A DNA stretch of 17,433 nucleotides from CAYURR01 sp964446745 (GTDB lineage Bacteria; Bacillota; Clostridia; Lachnospirales; WQUN01). The stretch covers positions 1 through 17,433 of the forward strand of contig CAYURR010000043.1 in the NCBI GenBank assembly GCA_964446745.1, given 5' to 3'. Below are positions 15,222 through 17,433 of the stretch, one piece after another. Made by a program: the position numbers and the translations under genes. The notes beneath the pieces were generated by a model, which was given only the letters and a program-made list of their open reading frames with translations, was not told where the DNA came from and did no database searches. The number at the start of each line of letters is the position of its first letter. The first letter of the stretch is position 1.

Positions 15222-16241
15222 TTATTCCATATCAATTATGACCTTCATCGATCTGTCTTTGCGCTCGTCGATCAACTTATATGCCTGCATATAATCCTTG
15301 AACGCGACATGATCGGTGATAAGCGGGTCAAATGCAATCAAACCCTCGCCGGCCAAACGTATCGCCTCTATGTAATCCTCTACGCGGTACATTGCGGTAC
15401 CGATGAGCCGGAGCTCGTGATCCTGCACATAGCCCATGTTGATTTTGCCCCAGTCGCCGAATACACCCACTACGACGATATCGCTACCCTTGCGCGCGTT
15501 GTTGATGGCCTGCTCCATCGTCGCGTTGATGCCCACGCATTCAAAGATCACATCTGCGCCGTCTGTACCAAAGCATTCGAGCATGCGAGTTTTCAGATCG
15601 GTTATCGCTGGATTAACAATCTCAAGTCCGCATTGTTTCGCGATGCCTAACCTGAAATCGCTGAGCTCGGAGACCAGTACAACAGCGGCACCCATTGCCT
15701 TTGAAACCTGCGCTACGAGGTTGCCGATAGGGCCGCCGCCCAACACGAGTACCTTCTTGCCGGTGATGTCACCGTAACGCCTGATAGCATGAACCGCCAC
15801 CGCAACGGGTTCGATCATCGCGCCATGATCCCAGTTCATATCGTCGGGTAGCTTTACGGCCTTGTCAGCCTCAGTCACGAAGTATTCGCTGGCCATGCCC
15901 GTCGTCTGAAATCCCATGACCTTTAATTGCTCGCAGGCGTTATACATGCCGTGCGTGCATGGATAGCATGCACCGCATACAACCTGAGGTTGTATCGTAA
16001 CCCTATCGCCTACAGCCACATTTGTGACCAAGCAGCCTATTTCTACTACCTCAGCAGACATCTCATGACCCTGCACAACCGGATAGCTCGTATAAGGGTG
16101 CTTGCCGTGATTTACATGCACATCCGAACCGCATACACCGATGCGCTTCATCTTTACCTTGATCTGATCCGGCCTTAGCTCGGGTATAGGTACGTCGTTG
16201 AACTCAATATGGCCGGGTTTAATCATAACTGCCTGTAGCAT
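15222..16241 (-). CDS. Zinc-dependent medium-chain alcohol/polyol dehydrogenase
   Basis: The 339 residues match the zinc-containing MDR family (sorbitol, threonine and butanediol dehydrogenases), which oxidise secondary alcohols with NAD(P). Catalytic zinc ligands are C37 in GVCGSD, then H59 and E60 in GHE. A complete structural zinc lobe has C89, C92, C95 and C103. The Rossmann turn is GGGPIG (168-173). An acidic residue (E192) at the end of the next strand suggests NAD rather than NADP. The start ATG at 16241 is 7 nt after GGGAGG; the frame extends upstream to 16325, but that part has no ribosome binding site. It has its own terminator and is divergent from the S41 protease gene. The exact substrate is not determinable. 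Confidence 0.92.
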   Translation of the reverse strand: MLQAVMIKPGHIEFNDVPIPELRPDQIKVKMKRIGVCGSDVHVNHGKHPYTSYPVVQGHEMSAEVVEIGCLVTNVAVGDRVTIQPQVVCGACYPCTHGMYNACEQLKVMGFQTTGMASEYFVTEADKAVKLPDDMNWDHGAMIEPVAVAVHAIRRYGDITGKKVLVLGGGPIGNLVAQVSKAMGAAVVLVSELSDFRLGIAKQCGLEIVNPAITDLKTRMLECFGTDGADVIFECVGINATMEQAINNARKGSDIVVVGVFGDWGKINMGYVQDHELRLIGTAMYRVEDYIEAIRLAGEGLIAFDPLITDHVAFKDYMQAYKLIDERKDRSMKVIIDME

Positions 16242-16283
16242 ATACATTCCTCCCGTTAATAAGCATGGCATTTCCTTTAAAGC

Positions 16284-16292
16284 ATAATACCA
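16284..16292 (-). promoter_or_regulatory. Possible extended -10 promoter for the dehydrogenase gene
   Basis: On the minus strand TGGTATTAT is an extended -10 (TGn plus TATTAT) located 42 nt upstream of the start codon. A TTTACA lies further up, but the 20-bp spacing is too long for a standard -35, so the extended -10 would have to act alone or with an activator. Confidence 0.4.
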
Positions 16293-16308
16293 CAAAAGGC
16301 AAATGTTG

Positions 16309-16337
16309 TTGTAAACGATTCGCATAAAGCATATACT
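16309..16337 (+). promoter_or_regulatory. Promoter of the S41 protease gene
   Basis: TTGTAA (16309-16314) and TATACT (16332-16337) are 17 bp apart on the + strand, giving a leader of about 45 nt before the ATG at 16388. The spacer starts with AACGATTCGCA, which together with the -35 gives half of a LacI/CcpA-type operator (see findings). Confidence 0.5.
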
Positions 16338-16387
16338 TATTTAAACTTGACTTCCAACGACGGGAGCATAACGGAAAGGATATATAA

Positions 16388-17433
16388 ATGAAAAATAAGC
16401 AGAGCTTCTTCCTGGGCCTGATTACAGGCATTGTAGCCTTGATATGTATAAATTCGGCGATCAACGGTTTTTCGCTGTTGTATGGGAGGATGACAAGTCA
16501 AAGCCTCGTGCCTGAACGCAAGATAGATGAGATATTCTCGATACTGGATGAACATTCGATTAATGAGTATAAAAAGGATCGACTGATAGAAAACATGTAT
16601 CGCGGATTGGTATTGGGGGTAGGGGATCCGTATACCTATTATTATGACAAGAAAGCCCTGCAAAATCTGCTGCAACAGACCGAGGGCGTATATGCAGGCA
16701 TAGGGGTAGTGATTAGGTACGATTCCGAGGACGGACTGGTCACGGTGGATGTGCCTTATGAGGGTTCGCCGGGAGCGCATGCGGGCATCTTGCCCGGAGA
16801 CAAGATCATAAAGGTAAACGGGTTGGATATGATAGGTGCGGATTTGGAAGAAGTCTCGAACCTCACGCGCGGTGAGCCGGGTACGACCGTAGATCTTACG
16901 ATCTATAGGCCCAAGACGAATGAGACACTCGACATGAAACTCACACGCGCAAAGGTATCTATCCCAACCGTAGATGCGAAGATCGTAGACGGCGACATCG
17001 GATACATACGGATATCATCGTTTGAACGCGTAACGCTCGATCAATTCAAAAAAGCGTATGACGGCCTTATGGCACAGCGCGTAAAAGGGCTTGTAATAGA
17101 CCTGCGGAACAATCCGGGCGGGCTCATGGATGTCGTAACAAAGATTTCGGATATGCTCGTACCTTCGGGGGTCATCGTATACACCGAGGACAAGAACGGG
17201 AACAAGGAATATAACTACTCAGACGATATCAAGATCGAGGTCCCGCTCACGGTGCTAGTGAATGAAAACAGCGCGAGCGCATCCGAGATATTGGCGGGTG
17301 CGGTAAAGGACTATGGTGTGGGCAAGCTCGTAGGCACAAAGACCTTCGGCAAGGGCATCGTGCAAAACCTGTACCCGCTCTCGGACGGCACAGCCGTAAA
17401 GGTCACCATAGCGAAGTATTACACGCCGAAGGG
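16388..17433 (+). CDS. S41 family C-terminal processing peptidase (CtpA/B-like), 3'-truncated by window edge
   Basis: The frame is open to the last base, giving 348 codons of a longer gene. The start ATG has AAAGGA 7 nt upstream. An N-terminal hydrophobic stretch (about 7-31) is a signal anchor, placing the enzyme outside the membrane. A helical region containing GVGDPYTYYYD follows. A PDZ domain spans about 100-190 (AGIGV, then GSPGAHAGILPGDKIIKVNG). The S41 catalytic core contains GLVIDLRNNPGG (234-245), NENSASASEI with the predicted nucleophile S297, and GTKTFGKGIVQ with the general base K322 and Q326 in the usual 25-residue spacing. Such proteases cleave envelope proteins, and in spore formers some take part in sigma-K activation (CtpB). 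The C-terminus is outside the window. Confidence 0.93.
   Translation, partial: MKNKQSFFLGLITGIVALICINSAINGFSLLYGRMTSQSLVPERKIDEIFSILDEHSINEYKKDRLIENMYRGLVLGVGDPYTYYYDKKALQNLLQQTEGVYAGIGVVIRYDSEDGLVTVDVPYEGSPGAHAGILPGDKIIKVNGLDMIGADLEEVSNLTRGEPGTTVDLTIYRPKTNETLDMKLTRAKVSIPTVDAKIVDGDIGYIRISSFERVTLDQFKKAYDGLMAQRVKGLVIDLRNNPGGLMDVVTKISDMLVPSGVIVYTEDKNGNKEYNYSDDIKIEVPLTVLVNENSASASEILAGAVKDYGVGKLVGTKTFGKGIVQNLYPLSDGTAVKVTIAKYYTPK

Noticed and set aside
15185..15240. Sigma-28 (SigD-type) promoter for the four-helix-bundle/flagellin unit
   Set aside because: A TAAA element is present, but the matching downstream half (TTGCATAT) differs from GCCGATAT at four of eight positions, and it would be upstream of a terminator hairpin.
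16337..16780. 147-codon minus-strand open frame over the start of the S41 protease gene
   Set aside because: The opposite strand has a clear start, ribosome binding site, signal anchor and PDZ/S41 motifs; this frame has none.
1..17433. CRISPR arrays, tRNA or rRNA genes, insertion sequences
   Set aside because: No regularly spaced repeats, cloverleaf-like sequences, rRNA segments, transposase frames or terminal inverted repeats were seen on reading both strands.

Overview
The window looks like chromosomal DNA from a motile, Gram-positive-type bacterium, most likely in the class Clostridia. The reasons are strong AGGAGG-like ribosome binding sites, sigma-A style promoters (TTGACA/TATAAT with 17-bp spacers), a short flagellin, a single-TM class A penicillin-binding protein with a Pro/Thr-rich tail, and a CtpA/B-type S41 protease. 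This assignment is inferred from gene content; no rRNA or other marker gene is present. I found no tRNA, rRNA, insertion sequence or CRISPR array. No gap between genes exceeds 300 bases.

Left part (1-9183): the 3' portion of an ABC-F ATPase gene on the + strand converges on, and overlaps by 6 bases, a complete four-gene Wadjet (condensin-like anti-plasmid) operon on the - strand. Read in its own direction the operon is jetA (kleisin-like, DUF2397/TIGR02677 type), jetB (KITE-like, DUF2398/TIGR02678 type), jetC (a 1384-residue SMC-type ATPase, TIGR02680 type) and jetD (Toprim nuclease, TIGR02679/DUF3323-DUF2399 type). This set matches Wadjet type II. Gene joints are tight: a 7-nt gap, a 14-nt overlap and an ATGA overlap. 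One good promoter sits just upstream of jetA, and its -35 box overlaps the stop codon of the preceding gene. In the model established for Wadjet, JetABC extrudes loops on small circular DNA and JetD cleaves it.

Middle part (9180-13688): upstream of jetA, on the same strand, is a two-gene unit encoding a small cytosolic GGDEF-domain protein with a degenerate active site (TRDQF) and a Nudix hydrolase. It has its own strong promoter. Divergent from it is a 934-residue class A PBP with a near-consensus promoter. The PBP gene converges on a small cupin gene, and the two stop codons share the bases TTAA.

Right part (13741-17433): on the - strand are, in transcription order, a zinc-dependent medium-chain dehydrogenase with its own terminator, a ferritin-like four-helix-bundle protein of a family common in Clostridia but without a known function, and a short flagellin followed by a strong terminator. 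The flagellin leader carries three GGA motifs around its ribosome binding site, reminiscent of CsrA control. Divergent from the dehydrogenase is an S41 C-terminal processing protease that runs off the right end.
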